NCBI GenBank assembly: GCA_007922225.1
Contig: ML679968.1
Span: 11,848,399-11,912,398, forward strand
Reading direction: 5' to 3'
Length of the DNA: 64,000 bases
Source of the DNA: Emydura subglobosa
Taxonomy: Eukaryota > Chordata > Testudines > Chelidae
A program made the position numbers and the translations under genes. Under the pieces are notes generated by a model, which worked only from the letters and a program-made list of their open reading frames with translations, was not told where the DNA came from and did no database searches. This document shows positions 46,426-57,660 of the stretch, piece by piece (the stretch's first letter is position 1; every line of letters starts with the position of its first letter).

Positions 46426-47821
46426 TTCCAGTCTCTTTTATGAGTGAGTTCCACAGCTGTGGACCAGTTATCAAGAAAACTGTCCCCTGAGAAAAGGCTA
46501 CACTCTTGGGGTTAACAGTTCTATCATTCCAGTGGGGCATGGCTTTTATCTGTATCATGTCCTTGGTTATATTTTTCACTAAAGAGAAACTCTTCAAAAA
46601 CAAATATCTAACATTCCTGTAGTGGTGACATATCTGTGATATTGATTTTTCATGTAAGCTTAGAGTTATCTGTACGTATTCAAAGCTGAATGTCTCAGAA
46701 ATTCCGATTTGAAGTGGTGGATCCAAGTGACATTTAGTCTGCAATCTGATTCTTCTCTAAAAAGAACTTTCCAAGTGACTACTCCTGCATGCCTCACATC
46801 TTTTTAGTGCATGTCTTACCACTTATACTGGCAACAAAATATAAACTATTCCAGTTAATAATAAATATTAAAAATCTGGAGGAGAGAAGCAATGGAATAT
46901 TGCCATGTTTAGATCATTTTTCTGGCTGGCTCTCAGTTCCGTAGCTGCTGGTGGAAAATCATTATAAACCAAGGACTTTGTAATAGCTTCCTCAATAGCA
47001 ATGGCCCTGATATTACGCTGTAGTTGTAAAGCAAGTGCCCCCAATGATATTTTGAAATCAAGCCCTGTAAAACATTTCTTGCAAAAGGCAAAACTAGCAA
47101 AATCTGGAGTCTACTGGTTTTGAAAATTGGACTGAAACAGATTAAAATTCCTTGGCAAAAGAAGCAGATGATGAGACTCCAGAAAGGACGATACAAAGAT
47201 GTGACGCTAATAAACGACAGAGATGGGTCCTGGACCTGAAATTTTGGACCTGCTTACAACAACCCTTCTCTGTTGGCAGCATTTGGGTTTTAATTTGAGC
47301 CTCTCTCTTTTCATTTAAAAAAAAAAAAAAAGGGGGGGGGAATCCTATAAGGAGGTTGAGAATACAGCCTTTTAATTGTTCTTTCCCACACCACTCTTTC
47401 TGATTTCTCTGTTATTGAAATTAAGATACTGTAAAGATGCTGGAGTGAAGTGCAAGATCGGTGCTGCTTGTACAGCGAAATCAATGCGTTCAAACACTAA
47501 ACCAAAACCTTATGCTGGAAATCAAAAAATGGGTAGACAGACCAAAAGCCAGGGCTTCTCACAGTCTGTTAAAATTAGCAGGGGAAATAGAAGGGCAGTA
47601 AAAGATCATAATTTTAATACTAGTCAATGGGATGACAGGAAATGAGAAGGGTTTTAACAAATACCGTACATGGGGACAAAAGTACTAGTGAGAAAATAGC
47701 TCCGTTATAATAATTCCCTGCTGTCTGCCAAAGCTAAAGCCACTAAAGGTGTGCATCTTCGTTAGGAAGCAGATGCGTATAAACAGAGTTTACCGGGGCT
47801 GCAATAAGGCATAATGTATAC
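46426..47821. other. Unassigned DNA
   Basis: No gene was recognised. An A run directly followed by a G run is at 47317-47340. The right part (from about 47590) may be the degraded start of the CR1 copy that continues at 48170. Confidence 0.4.
47317..47340. repeat. A run joined to G run
   Basis: Fifteen A residues are followed directly by nine G residues. This may be a retroposon tail junction or simple slippage; no element body was identified next to it. Confidence 0.9.
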
Positions 47822-48142
47822 TAGTGGTTCCCAGCCTGTGGGCCAAAAGTCGCTCACGGGGGGCTTTCAATGTGGCTCGCCACTCCCCTCCCACTGCCTG
47901 CAGAAGGGAGCCGCTACTTAAGGACCAGGCAGAGCACATTGCCATAGGGCTAAAAGACTGGTGCAGGCTACTTGCTGCAGCCAAGGGGCTGGGAGATCAG
48001 CAAGGAGGGAGGCAGCCTCCTCACTGAACTCCTTCTGTCTAGCTGCAGGGGGGAGGGGGACAAATTGCTAGCGAAGACTGGTGGTCCTTCAGGGTTGTAA
48101 CAATATCTGTGGCCCTTGAGCCAAAAAGGTTGGGAGCCACTG
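47822..48142. mobile_element. hAT MITE
   Basis: The ends tagtggttcccagcc and ggttgggagccactg are inverted complements with one mismatch and an offset. The flanks atgtatac (47814-47821) and atgtagaa (48143-48150) agree at 6 of 8 positions, consistent with an aged 8-bp hAT duplication. The interior is GC-rich and non-coding. Confidence 0.7.
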
Positions 48143-48169
48143 ATGTAGAAGATAGAATGCAGTGACTAA

Positions 48170-48500
48170 ATAAAGTCTGTAGACCAGATAAAGAGATCTT
48201 GAAACGATTTACCTCTGCTGCAGTGTTTATTTGCCTTAATTACATCCATCCTCCTGTTTATTAATGATTTAAAAATGGCTGAGATAATGAATTACATTTT
48301 AAAATAAGTATTGGCAAAGAGCAAGTAAAGGACATCTTAGAAAATGTGAATATACACAAATTAAACAGTGAGGGTAACACGCACCAAATATATTTTAATA
48401 CCTTAGTTAACGAACTAATTGTACTACTAACACTTCTGTTTGAAAAGTCAATGAGAACTGGGGAGGTAGGCAAAGACAAGAAGAATCACAGGATTTTCTA
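48170..48500 (+). mobile_element. Degraded CR1 ORF2 segment
   Basis: The blocks ttggcaaagagcaagtaaaggacatcttagaaaa (48310-48343 region), cgcaccaaatatattttaatacc and tttgaaaagtcaatgagaactggggagg correspond in order to the N-terminal RT region of CR1-type ORF2 on the plus strand, compared with 31770-31910. It is much more diverged and has no open frame. Confidence 0.5.
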
Positions 48501-48562
48501 AAAGGGAAAAAAATGATTTTTGAAATTATTCCCCCCTACGTATTCCATTCTAGAAAAAAATG

Positions 48563-49737
48563 TAGGGCTGTCAAATTTTTAAAAAATTAATCGCAATTAA
48601 TCACAAGATGAGAAAAAAATCATAATTCATCAGTTTTACTTGCACTACTAAACAATAATAGACTGCCATTTGTTTTTATATTTTTGGATTTTTCTACATT
48701 TTAAAATATATTGGTTTCAATTACAACACAGAATACAAAGTGTACAGTGCTCACTTTATATTTTTTGTACAAATCTTTGCATTGTAAAAATGAAACAAAA
48801 GAAATAGTATTTTTCAGTTTGCTTTGTACAAGTTCTGTAGTGCAAGCTCTTTATCATGAGTGCAGCTTACAAATGTAGAATTATTATTATTATTTTTTTT
48901 TTTACATAACTGCACTCAAAAACAAAATCTAAACCTTTTAGAGCCTTCAAGTCGACTCAGTTCTACTTCTTGTTCAGCCAATCGCTAAGACAAACAAGTT
49001 TGTTTAGATTTATGGGAGGTAATCCTGCACGATTCTTATTTACAGTGTCACCTGAAATTAAGAACAAGCTTTTGCATAGCACTGTTGTAGCTGGTATTGC
49101 AAAGTATTTACGTGCCAGATATGCTAAACATTTGTATGCCCCTTCATGTTTCGACTGCCATTCCAAAAGACATGCTTCCATGCTGATGACAGGTTGTGCT
49201 CAATAAAAATCCAAAGCAGTCCGGACTGACACATGTTCACTTTCATCATTGAGTCAGATGCCACCAAAAGGTTGATTTTCTTTTTTGGTGATTTGGGTTC
49301 TGTAGTTTCTGTGTTGAAGTGTTGCTCTTTTAAAACTTGTGGCAGTATATTCCATACTTCATCCCTCTCAGATTTTGGAAGGCACTTCAGATTCTTAAGC
49401 CTTGGGTTGAGTGCTGTAGCTTTCTTTAGAAATCTAATATTGGCACCTTCTCTGTGTTTTTTGTCAAATCTGAAGTGCATGTTCTTAAATCGAACAGCAT
49501 GTGCTGGGTCATCATCCAAGACTTCCATAACACAAAATACATGGCAGAATGAGGGTAAAAACCACAGAGCAGGTGACATACAATCCTCCCGCAGGAGTTC
49601 AGTCACAAATTTAATTAACCTGTTTTGGGTTTTTTTTGTTTTTTTGTTTTTTTTTAATATAAACAAGCATCATCAACATGGAAGCATGTCCTCTGGCATG
49701 GTGGCCGAAGCATGAAGGGGCATTCAAATGTTTAGGA
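48563..49737 (-). mobile_element. hAT transposon, truncated on the right, with transposase remnant
   Basis: The left terminus tagggctgtcaa and the following ~400 bp match the left arm of the element at 5597-6605. Coding sequence follows on the minus strand (48963-49666). At 49672-49736 the sequence tggaagcatgtcctctggcatgg and on to gaaggggcattcaaatg is an inverted copy of 49127-49190, so the right arm of the element begins there and is cut off at about 49737. The right terminus is missing, and no target duplication can be tested. Confidence 0.8.
48963..49666 (-). pseudogene. hAT transposase C-terminal half
   Basis: Two overlapping frames on the minus strand cover the C-terminal half of a hAT-superfamily transposase, which cuts and pastes its own element. 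The upstream part (49666-49205) contains a DDPAHAVRFKN segment and a LKKATALNPRLKNLKCLPKSERDEVW segment, as in zinc-finger BED-type hAT transposases. The downstream part (49181-48963) is the hATC dimerisation domain: EGAYKCLAYLARKYFAIPATT, then CKSLFLISGDTVNKNR and a terminal DWLNKK. A frameshift near 49190-49205 joins them, so the gene is broken. The N-terminal half, with the first catalytic acidic residues, is not present. Confidence 0.75.
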
Positions 49738-49820
49738 GAAAGGCTGACCACTGGAAACCTGCTGGTGTCCACTCAACACCATCTCAGATTTTAGATAACT
49801 TTATCTGGGTTGCTTTAGAC

Positions 49821-50067
49821 CAGTGTTTCTCAATTAAATTTGGCCACAGAACCCTTTTGAACTCCATAAATAATTGCAGAACCCCCTAAACTCTTAACAA
49901 TCTTCAAATTTCGAAATAAGCAAAGGTCAGTGTTTCTCAATTAAATTACGCTTACACTGGATACCCTCCCCCGGAAAATCCGGGACATCTTCCCTTTGTC
50001 GGCGGCGCGGAAAACAGTGTTCCTGCGGAACCCCAGGGTTCCACAGAACACCAATTGAGAAACACTG
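49821..50067. mobile_element. hAT MITE with near-perfect 8-bp TSD
   Basis: The ends cagtgtttctcaatt and aattgagaaacactg are perfect 15-bp inverted repeats. The flanks ctttagac (49813-49820) and ctctagac (50068-50075) match at 7 of 8 positions. The first 20 bases of the element are repeated exactly at 49928-49947 inside it. The interior changes from AT-rich to CpG-rich (cggcggcgcgg near 50000). No coding capacity. Confidence 0.8.
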
Positions 50068-53000
50068 CTCTAGACTATTGTTATTTTAGATGTGTTCTTT
50101 AGACTTAGTAAAATGGATCTTTGAGTGATAGCACTCTCAATTGTACCAATCATTTTTATCAGATGGAGGAGCTGTGTCCCCATTGATTTATTCCTGAAAC
50201 CACCCAGAGAGGGGGAATATAAGTTACCATAGTTTCAGGTTCAGATAACCCTGAGTAGCAATGAGTAGGCACTATGACCCTACCTCCTGCAGCCAACAAA
50301 AACTCTTCATACACAATAAGTTCCACCACTAAGATACCCCAGCTCTTCATTTTAAAAATTTGGTCACACTAATTATGTTCCCTTCTCTGGATCCAAATTA
50401 CTCTGAATATCAGCATAAACCCTGATTGGGGTGTATTGAAATGAGGCATTGCGTATATAAAACATACCTTGTGCACAGAACAAAAGCCTCTTTTTCTAAA
50501 AGTGAACTGCTGCATTTCCTATATGTGGAATAAGAGAATCAATGGCAACTAAAACATAGTCTGGATCTTGAGACCCTTTACTTTTGAAGGATTCAGAAAC
50601 TTCAAGCCTATAGGTGGCTGGACAATATATTCATATGTAAAGTCCAATGTAGGCTGCCGAAAAGTAAGCATGTGCTCATTGACATGCCCCAGTGAATACC
50701 TGGGATATTGACTTAAATATCATATATCCAAGGGTCTACTTGATGAATGAGCTACAAGCAGCTGTTTTGAAGACCCTTTGCAGCATGTTCCATGAGCCCC
50801 AGCTCTCATAGAAATTACTTTCCCTATTCAGGGCAGTGAGCCATAATTGACCTAATATGCAAAGAAATTTTCTCTTTTTGGGAGATGGTGGTGGAGTATT
50901 GGCTACTTATTAATGATTTCATTTAACTCAGTAATTTACAAGGATTTTTTTTAAGAACTTGGTAGATGAGATCAGAATTTGGTCTATATATATAACATAT
51001 ATACTTATGCGTATATGTATTGAACAAGCTACTACATAAACAGATTATGCTACTAGCTCTGCTGTTCCACCTACTGGATAGACTGCTTAAAGTCTGATCC
51101 TACATTCTTTGTGCTCCTAACCCTCCCATTAAAATGACTGGGTATTTTGGGTGCAAAAATATTAAATGATTGGGCCACTTGTGGTTTTCCTGTTACTTCA
51201 TGTTCTCATTGCTTAGGAGGGAAGTGGCAAACTTCCTGACCAGTGCTTGTTGCCTCCTCACTTTCACTTGGGCTTTTATTCCTAGTGGGGCTGGAACTAC
51301 AATACACCTGGCCCTACATCACTGCAGGTAGCAGAAGGAGGCAAGGCAGAGGAAGGAATATAGGCTTATGCAGGGCTGAGTATAGGGCTACCTGCACAGC
51401 CCCCCTACAGCTCCATCTCAGAATCCCTGAAGCACATGGGCAGCAAGCAGCTGTGAAAAATGGCAAAACGCAGGAAATACAGCGTTCTGTGGAGCTAGTT
51501 CAGGTCAGCCATCGAGATCAGGCCATAGGGCTCCCTGCTTCCACATCCTTCCCTGATTCCTGTGGTCCTGCTTCTCCAATCCAGCAGCAAAGGGGAGTTT
51601 CTGGGCTAGGGAATAAGGAAGTTCTGATCCCAGTAATCTGTGTCAGGTAGGAGGGAGAAAAGTTTTGAGTCTGGAGGTGTGTGTGTGTACAGAAGTTTTC
51701 TGAACCTGGCTTTGTCAGGTAAGAATGGTTCCCAATAGAGGAGAGGTTGGGTATAAAGGAGTGCTGAGCCTCGGGAAATAGGGCTCTCTGTGTGTCTGAC
51801 CAAGTGAAGTTGTGGTTGGAGGGAGCCGAGCTGGGATTGGGATAGGATGGATTGGCATATCTGAGTGCAAGGAAGGAATGAAGTTCATGAATGACATCAT
51901 AGATGACTTTGTATGGTAGAGTAAGAGCGAGATTGGAGGAGGAGAGGTTGGGACTAAGAGAAAACAAGGGAATAAATAGTGTTATCTCTGACCTTGCCCT
52001 TTACAGCCAAATGTTTGAATTTTTCCTTCGGAAAGGAGATGGTTGGGAGAAGGAAGAAGGCTCTCTTTTCCTTCCCATTTTCCTACCCAGGTTTCCTTAT
52101 GCCCTAGCAAAATGCTTCCATTTAACAATCTTCAACCACAGTATCCCAGTTTTTAACTCTGAAAATACAACCCACCTTTAAGAAAAGGTAGGATGTGGGG
52201 AAAAGGCTGCTTGCATCCTGCAAACCCCACTACCTAAAGTTTACAAAGAAAAACTCCAGTGAAAGATAACATGGGTATTTATTAAGGACTACCTTAACTT
52301 TTAAACATCCTTATGGGTGTATTGCTTCATGCATCAGTATAAAAAGGCATTCTTAGCCTGCAGTATTCACAGATGGTAGCTGAATGTTAGCCTGGTGCTA
52401 ATTTGTCCAGCAGGTGCTCAGCCTTATTTCTAGTGATGGGCCTGAATCTCCAGTCTGGACTTTCCCAATGTGATTTAACCCAATTGCTAAATATGTTCCT
52501 GGGAAAAATCTGGTAATAGCAGACTGCAGCCAGTTAATTCCTTTTATCATTGAAATGTATTCTTGTAAAAAAGATAAAAGAAATTATCTCAATAGCTGAA
52601 GTTCTCAAGTATGATGATGTGAACAAACCCACAGTGGTCAGTGCAGATACAAGCAGCTATAATCTAGGTGATGTATGGGTTGCAACAACAAAGCTCTGAG
52701 TAGAAGCCAGTTGCATTTTGTTCTCGGACACTCACAAAAGTAAAAATAATGATATGCGCAGATTGAAAAAGGAGTGCCTGCCAAAGATATAGACATGTGA
52801 GAACTTTTACAGATATCCATGTGGATTGGTTTCATTTACACTGATGATAGACCTCGATCAAGCACCACTGAAAAACCAACAATGTTCTTATCTGGATGTT
52901 TTGTGTGCAGAAGAAAGTCTCAGTAGTACTATTCTGTAGCAGACCTGATAAAGGAAACACTCCTTTGAATTATGTTACTATAATACTACCAGAGAATGTC

Positions 53001-56000
53001 TAGAAACATCATAAGCCATAAAAAAGAGTGTAATTGGCTAGAGATAATACCAAAAGCCCAAGATGACTTATTTTTGTTTTTGCTTAATGTGCCTTTTTTT
53101 CCCCATACGACTCTGAGGTGTGTTTGTTTTGTTTTTTTTTAAAAAACCAAAACCAAAAATCAATATCACTGTGTAACATTAGATGCCATGAATTATGGAG
53201 GTTGACCAACCTCAAGGCTACTGAAACACAAGATTCTTTATTTTTTGTAGCAGCATGCAAAAGAATATTTTCTGTAGAAGGTCCGACTGAGTTTTCCCTA
53301 AAGCAACTGTATCGCAGCATCAACAAACCATGCTAGCCAAATACTTGCTGCTAGATTTTGGGATCCCTATCCCAGGGTTCATGACCTTACAGTTCCTAGC
53401 AAAAGTAAATAGTACACATAATTAATGTCTTCCTATGTGTAGGTTTGGAATGATGAGATTTTTATCAGTAAATGTTGTTTCACCGTACACACTCAAAATA
53501 TTCCATCAATAATACAAATTTACAGATAGCTTTTTTCTTTGCCTATCTGAGAACTACAGTTTGATTTATGGATATTTACTTCGTAAATTTTGGTACACGA
53601 TTTTGACAATTTGTGTTTTAATGGTTATAAAACTTTCTTTTTAAATGTCAGTGTCAACTGTCATGAAATAATTGTCTGACCACCCACATAATTTCTTGCA
53701 ACTGTGAAAATTTAAATAAGATACAAATAAAAAAATGCTTAAAGCCTATGATTTTGCACAACTGTGAATTTAAAATGATTTAAAATTAAAATGGTTAAAA
53801 ATAAACATCGATATTATCCATCACAATTATTTTAGAAAATGAATTTCTGCCCAGCCTAATTATATGTAAATGGGAAATTCAATGTGAATCTTAAATGAAG
53901 CATTTTAGATACTGGAGCTATGTGATGTTAGAACAGCCATCTAGGGAGGCAAATATGTTGAAACATAAGCAGGGAAGAAAAATGAGTGGAATACAATCTA
54001 CTCCTTTCCCATCTCTCCACCATTTGGTGGTCCTTTTTGAAAAGTTATACAAGCTTAATTTTTTTAAACTATTCCCAACAATTGCATTCTTATATTTTCT
54101 CCAGCTAAAACTTGTTAGTTTTGACTGGTGCATCAACAGCATCGGAGCAGATGTTTCTGGTTTGAGACAGCCTGTAGGCTCAAAGCTGATTCAATACAAT
54201 TTCTTTCACCATAGGAGGGCAGCTAGGAAGTGTCTATTACAGCAGTCATTTGCAGCCCCCTGACAGCAGTCATTCCATATGTTAAGTTTCAAAATTTAAT
54301 AGCCATTCACTATGGAATGTGTTGTGCAAATTAGATCTTGATTTTTTTCTGGCCACCATGAATGTTTTATTGTTACCATTTTATCTGGCTAAGTGATCAC
54401 AAAATGCTACAGAAAATGGAAACAAACTGCTTTTTGTTTTAAATGAAATTTATGAAAGCTCTGTAACAATAACCCACCAAAAGTCTAATTGTTTTAACAG
54501 TAATGAAACCTAACAAATTGATTAAATTATCTAGCAACATCCTTTTAAAAAATGCCTGAAAGTCTTATTGCTCTTTATAATATTATACCAGCAGCTCATT
54601 AATCAATTAATATGTTCCTGGGTTTGACAGAGCCAAAAAATAAATAACTCTGGGCCAAAAGTACTGAATGGCTCAGGGGATTTGCAATGAGATCTAAATC
54701 TCTTTTTACCTACATTCACCACTTCAAATCCATCTAGGTTCAGAGCAGAGGCAAACCAATGTCCCATCCCTGCAAATGCTTATTCTCCTGTTTGATTTAC
54801 ACACATGAATGGCACCTTTGAAGTCAAAGAGACTGCTCATATGTAAAATGATGGAATCTAATCCAAAAAATCCCAGATTTCGGGAAATGAAATCCAGATC
54901 CGAATCTGAATATTTTCAAGATTTGGAATGCTCAGATTTGGCCCATTTTGGAGAGAGTTCAGGCTATTAATTTTGATTTGAACCCAGCCATAAATCTGGG
55001 GGTTGGTTTGAGTACATCACTGGCCAAAGGATTGACTATTGCATCACCCTTCACTCAAAGGGCCTGATACTGCACTGCTTTACAGATTTTGTAGTCATTT
55101 TAATCTGTGAAATGTGAGGTAACTCTGGGTATTAAATGCTGCCATTCTGATTTGCTAGTATTTTACACTTGTTTTAATTCGTACCTTGTACATGTTTGAA
55201 TGACTGACTACACAAGATGCAAAATGATAGCAAATCAAGCCCAGTGGCTTTCAACCCATCATCTTACTGTGTTTTAAACTAATATTCAAAACAGCTTTTT
55301 TTTCAATAATAGGTTTTTATTTAAAAAGGAAGGTAAAAGTTGATCAGTATGACACCTTGGATCATTTAAGTAACTTGGAAAGGACTTCACAAACAACTCT
55401 TAACATGTACATTTCACAAGATAATTATCCCACATACATGCATGCTAACTTATTTTTAAAATGTAGAATTTCCATAAGGATGTTCATTCTACATTTTATT
55501 AATCAAGCGTAGGTAGTTATGATTTATAAATGGTTAAATATGTCAGAAATCTGTCCCACCAATGTCTAAAAATGTGGATCCACATTCTGATACCCTTATT
55601 CAAATTGGGTTTTATCTTACTCCTCAGGTAACCCCGTTGGGTTTGATGGGACTGCTCACAAGTAAGGATGTCAGAACGTGGGTTTTTAGGGGTTTGTTTA
55701 CATGAAGAATTAGGTCACAGCAAGATGGGTGTGAATCTACCCTGCTGAGGACTAATTGTCCATGTGGCTCCAGCTTACATGCATTAACAGTTCATTAATG
55801 TGATTTGATCTGATTACCTTGTGAAATGTAGGTGTTCAAGAGTTATTTGCAAAGTCCTTTCCAAGTTACTTAAATTATCTTTGAAACTGGACGAAGGGAA
55901 GTGGATTAACAAACTGTTAATGAACATCAACAGGGTCCATGCAGATGGTTAGCCCAGGGCACGCAAATGCAGGCTAGATTCACACTCCAGCTTGCTGTGA

Positions 56001-56003
56001 ACT
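50068..56003. other. Unassigned DNA, possible conserved non-coding segment
   Basis: No gene was recognised in about 6 kb. Overlapping frames of 135 codons (plus, 51243-51650) and 149 codons (minus, 51518-51967) lack recognisable domains and lie in moderately GC-rich, low-complexity sequence. At 54270-54660 an AT-rich stretch has many homeodomain-like ATTA/TAAT cores. A diverged palindromic MITE may lie at about 55620-55680. Confidence 0.4.
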
Positions 56004-56277
56004 AAGGGTGCGTCTACACTGCAAATAAACCCCTGTGGATGGCCTGTGTCAGCTAACTTGGGCTGGCAGGACTCAGGCCGCAGAGCTGTAAAATTGTGGT
56101 GTAAATGTTCAAGCTTGGGATGGAGCCTGAGATTTTGGACCCCATGAGGGGAGAAGGTCCCAGAACCCCGGCTCCAGTGCAAGTCCAGACATTTCCACCA
56201 CAATTTTACAGCCCCGCAGCACAAGCCGGAGTCAGCTGACACGGGCCAACTGTGGGTGTTTAATTGCAGTGCAGTGA
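56004..56277. mobile_element. Long foldback MITE
   Basis: The left arm (gcgtctacactgcaaataaac, gtgtcagctaacttgggctgg, agagctgtaaaattgtggtg) is complementary to the right arm (ccaccacaattttacagccc, gagtcagctgacacgggcc, gtttaattgcagtgcag). Arms of about 110 bp leave a short central loop with a second, smaller gggacc-type inversion. The same family is at 45696-45940. The 97-codon minus-strand frame across it is an effect of the palindrome, not a gene. Confidence 0.75.
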
Positions 56278-56395
56278 GTAAAGATTACTTATGTGATCAA
56301 GAAACTGCAAGATGTGGCCCTAAAATGCTATCATAAAGCAGTCAATCCCTGTGGTGGAGAGGGACTACTATTAAGTAGCTACTTTTATACCTTCA

Positions 56396-57660
56396 TAAGA
56401 ACTTAAGAACAGCCATACTGGGCAGACCAATGGTACATCTAGCCCAGTGTCCTGTCTTCTGACAGTGGTCAATGCCAAGTGCTTCAGAGGGAATGAATAG
56501 AATAGGTAACCATCAAGTGATCCATCCTGTCAGCCATTCCCAGCCTCTGGCAAACAGCAATCCCTGCCTATCCTGGCTAATAACCATTGACGGACCCATG
56601 CTTCATGAACTTATCTAGTTCTTTTTTTAACTGCATTACAGTCTTGGCCTTCACAACATCCTCTGGCAAGGAGTTCCACAGGTTGACTATGCATTGTATG
56701 AAGTGCTTCCTTTTGTTTGTTGTAGTCCTGCTGCCTATTAATTTCATTTGGTGACCCAAGGTTATTGTTTTATGAGACAGAGTAAATAACACTTACTTTC
56801 TCCACACCAGTCATACTTTTTATAGACTTCTATCATGTTCCCAGATAGTTGTCTCTTTTCCAAGCTGAAAAGTCCCAGTTCTATTACTTTGTCCTCATAT
56901 GAAAGCTTCTTCATACCCCTAATCATTTTTGTTGCCCTTTTCCAATTCCAATATATCTTTTTTTAGATTAGGCGACCAGATCTGAACACAGTATTCAAGA
57001 TGTGGGTGTACCATAAACTTATAAAGAGGCAAAATGATATTTTCTCTTATTATCTATCCCTTTCCTAATGATTCCCAACGTCCTGTTAGCTTTTTTGACA
57101 GCAGTTGTACATTGAATGGATGCTTTCAGAGCAGTATGCACAATGACTCAAGATCTTTTTCTTGAGTGGGAACAGGCAATTTAGAACCCATCATTTTATA
57201 TGTATAGTTGGGATTATGTTTTCCAATGTGCATTACTTGGCATTTATCAACATTGAATTTCATCTGCCATTTTGTTGCCCAGTCACCCAGAGTGGTGAGA
57301 TCCCTTTGTAACTCTTCACAGTCTGCTTTTGATTTAACTATCTTGACTAGTTTTGTATCATCTGCAAATTTTGCCACCCCCCTGTTTACTCCTTTTTCAA
57401 GATCATTTATGAATATGTTGAACAGTACTGATCCCAGTACAGACCCCTGAGGGACACCACTGTTTACCTCTTTCCATTATGAAAACTGACCATTCATTCC
57501 TACCCTTTGTTTCCTAGGTTTTAACCAGTTATTTATCCAGGACAGGACCATCCGTTTTATCCTATGACCACTTACTTTGCTTAAAAGCCTTTGGTAAGGG
57601 ACCTTGTCAAGGGCTTTCAGAAAATCTAAGTACACTATGTCCACTGCTCTCTTTACAGGT
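56396..57660 (-). mobile_element. CR1-type LINE, 3' half
   Basis: On the plus strand the 3' terminus is read first (aagaacttaagaacagccatactgg at 56398), then the 3' UTR with ccagtgtcctgtcttctgac, then the coding region in reverse to about 57660. The minus-strand frame at 57126-57377 holds the RT catalytic box (below), and the frame at 56577-56792 is the C-terminal tail (FIQCIVNLWNSLPEDVVKA-type segment). The 5' part is truncated, as usual for CR1. It is better preserved than the copies at 14825 and 42470 with the same layout. Confidence 0.8.
57126..57377 (-). pseudogene. CR1-type reverse transcriptase catalytic fragment
   Basis: About 83 codons containing the RT active-site motif F-A-D-D (57358-57369, within the segment KFADDTKL) followed by the thumb-side block WQMKFNVDKCQVMHIGKHNP. 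The two Asp residues coordinate the metal ions used in DNA synthesis in this enzyme family. The frame is lost soon after a QEKDL segment, where related copies continue, so this fragment is dead. It is the only copy in the window with an intact, readable catalytic box. Confidence 0.8.

Noticed and set aside
49233..49715. A 160-codon plus-strand frame
   Set aside because: It is the antisense of the hAT transposase remnant, which is recognisable on the minus strand.
55949..56242. A 97-codon minus-strand frame
   Set aside because: It runs through the long palindrome of a MITE and mirrors itself.
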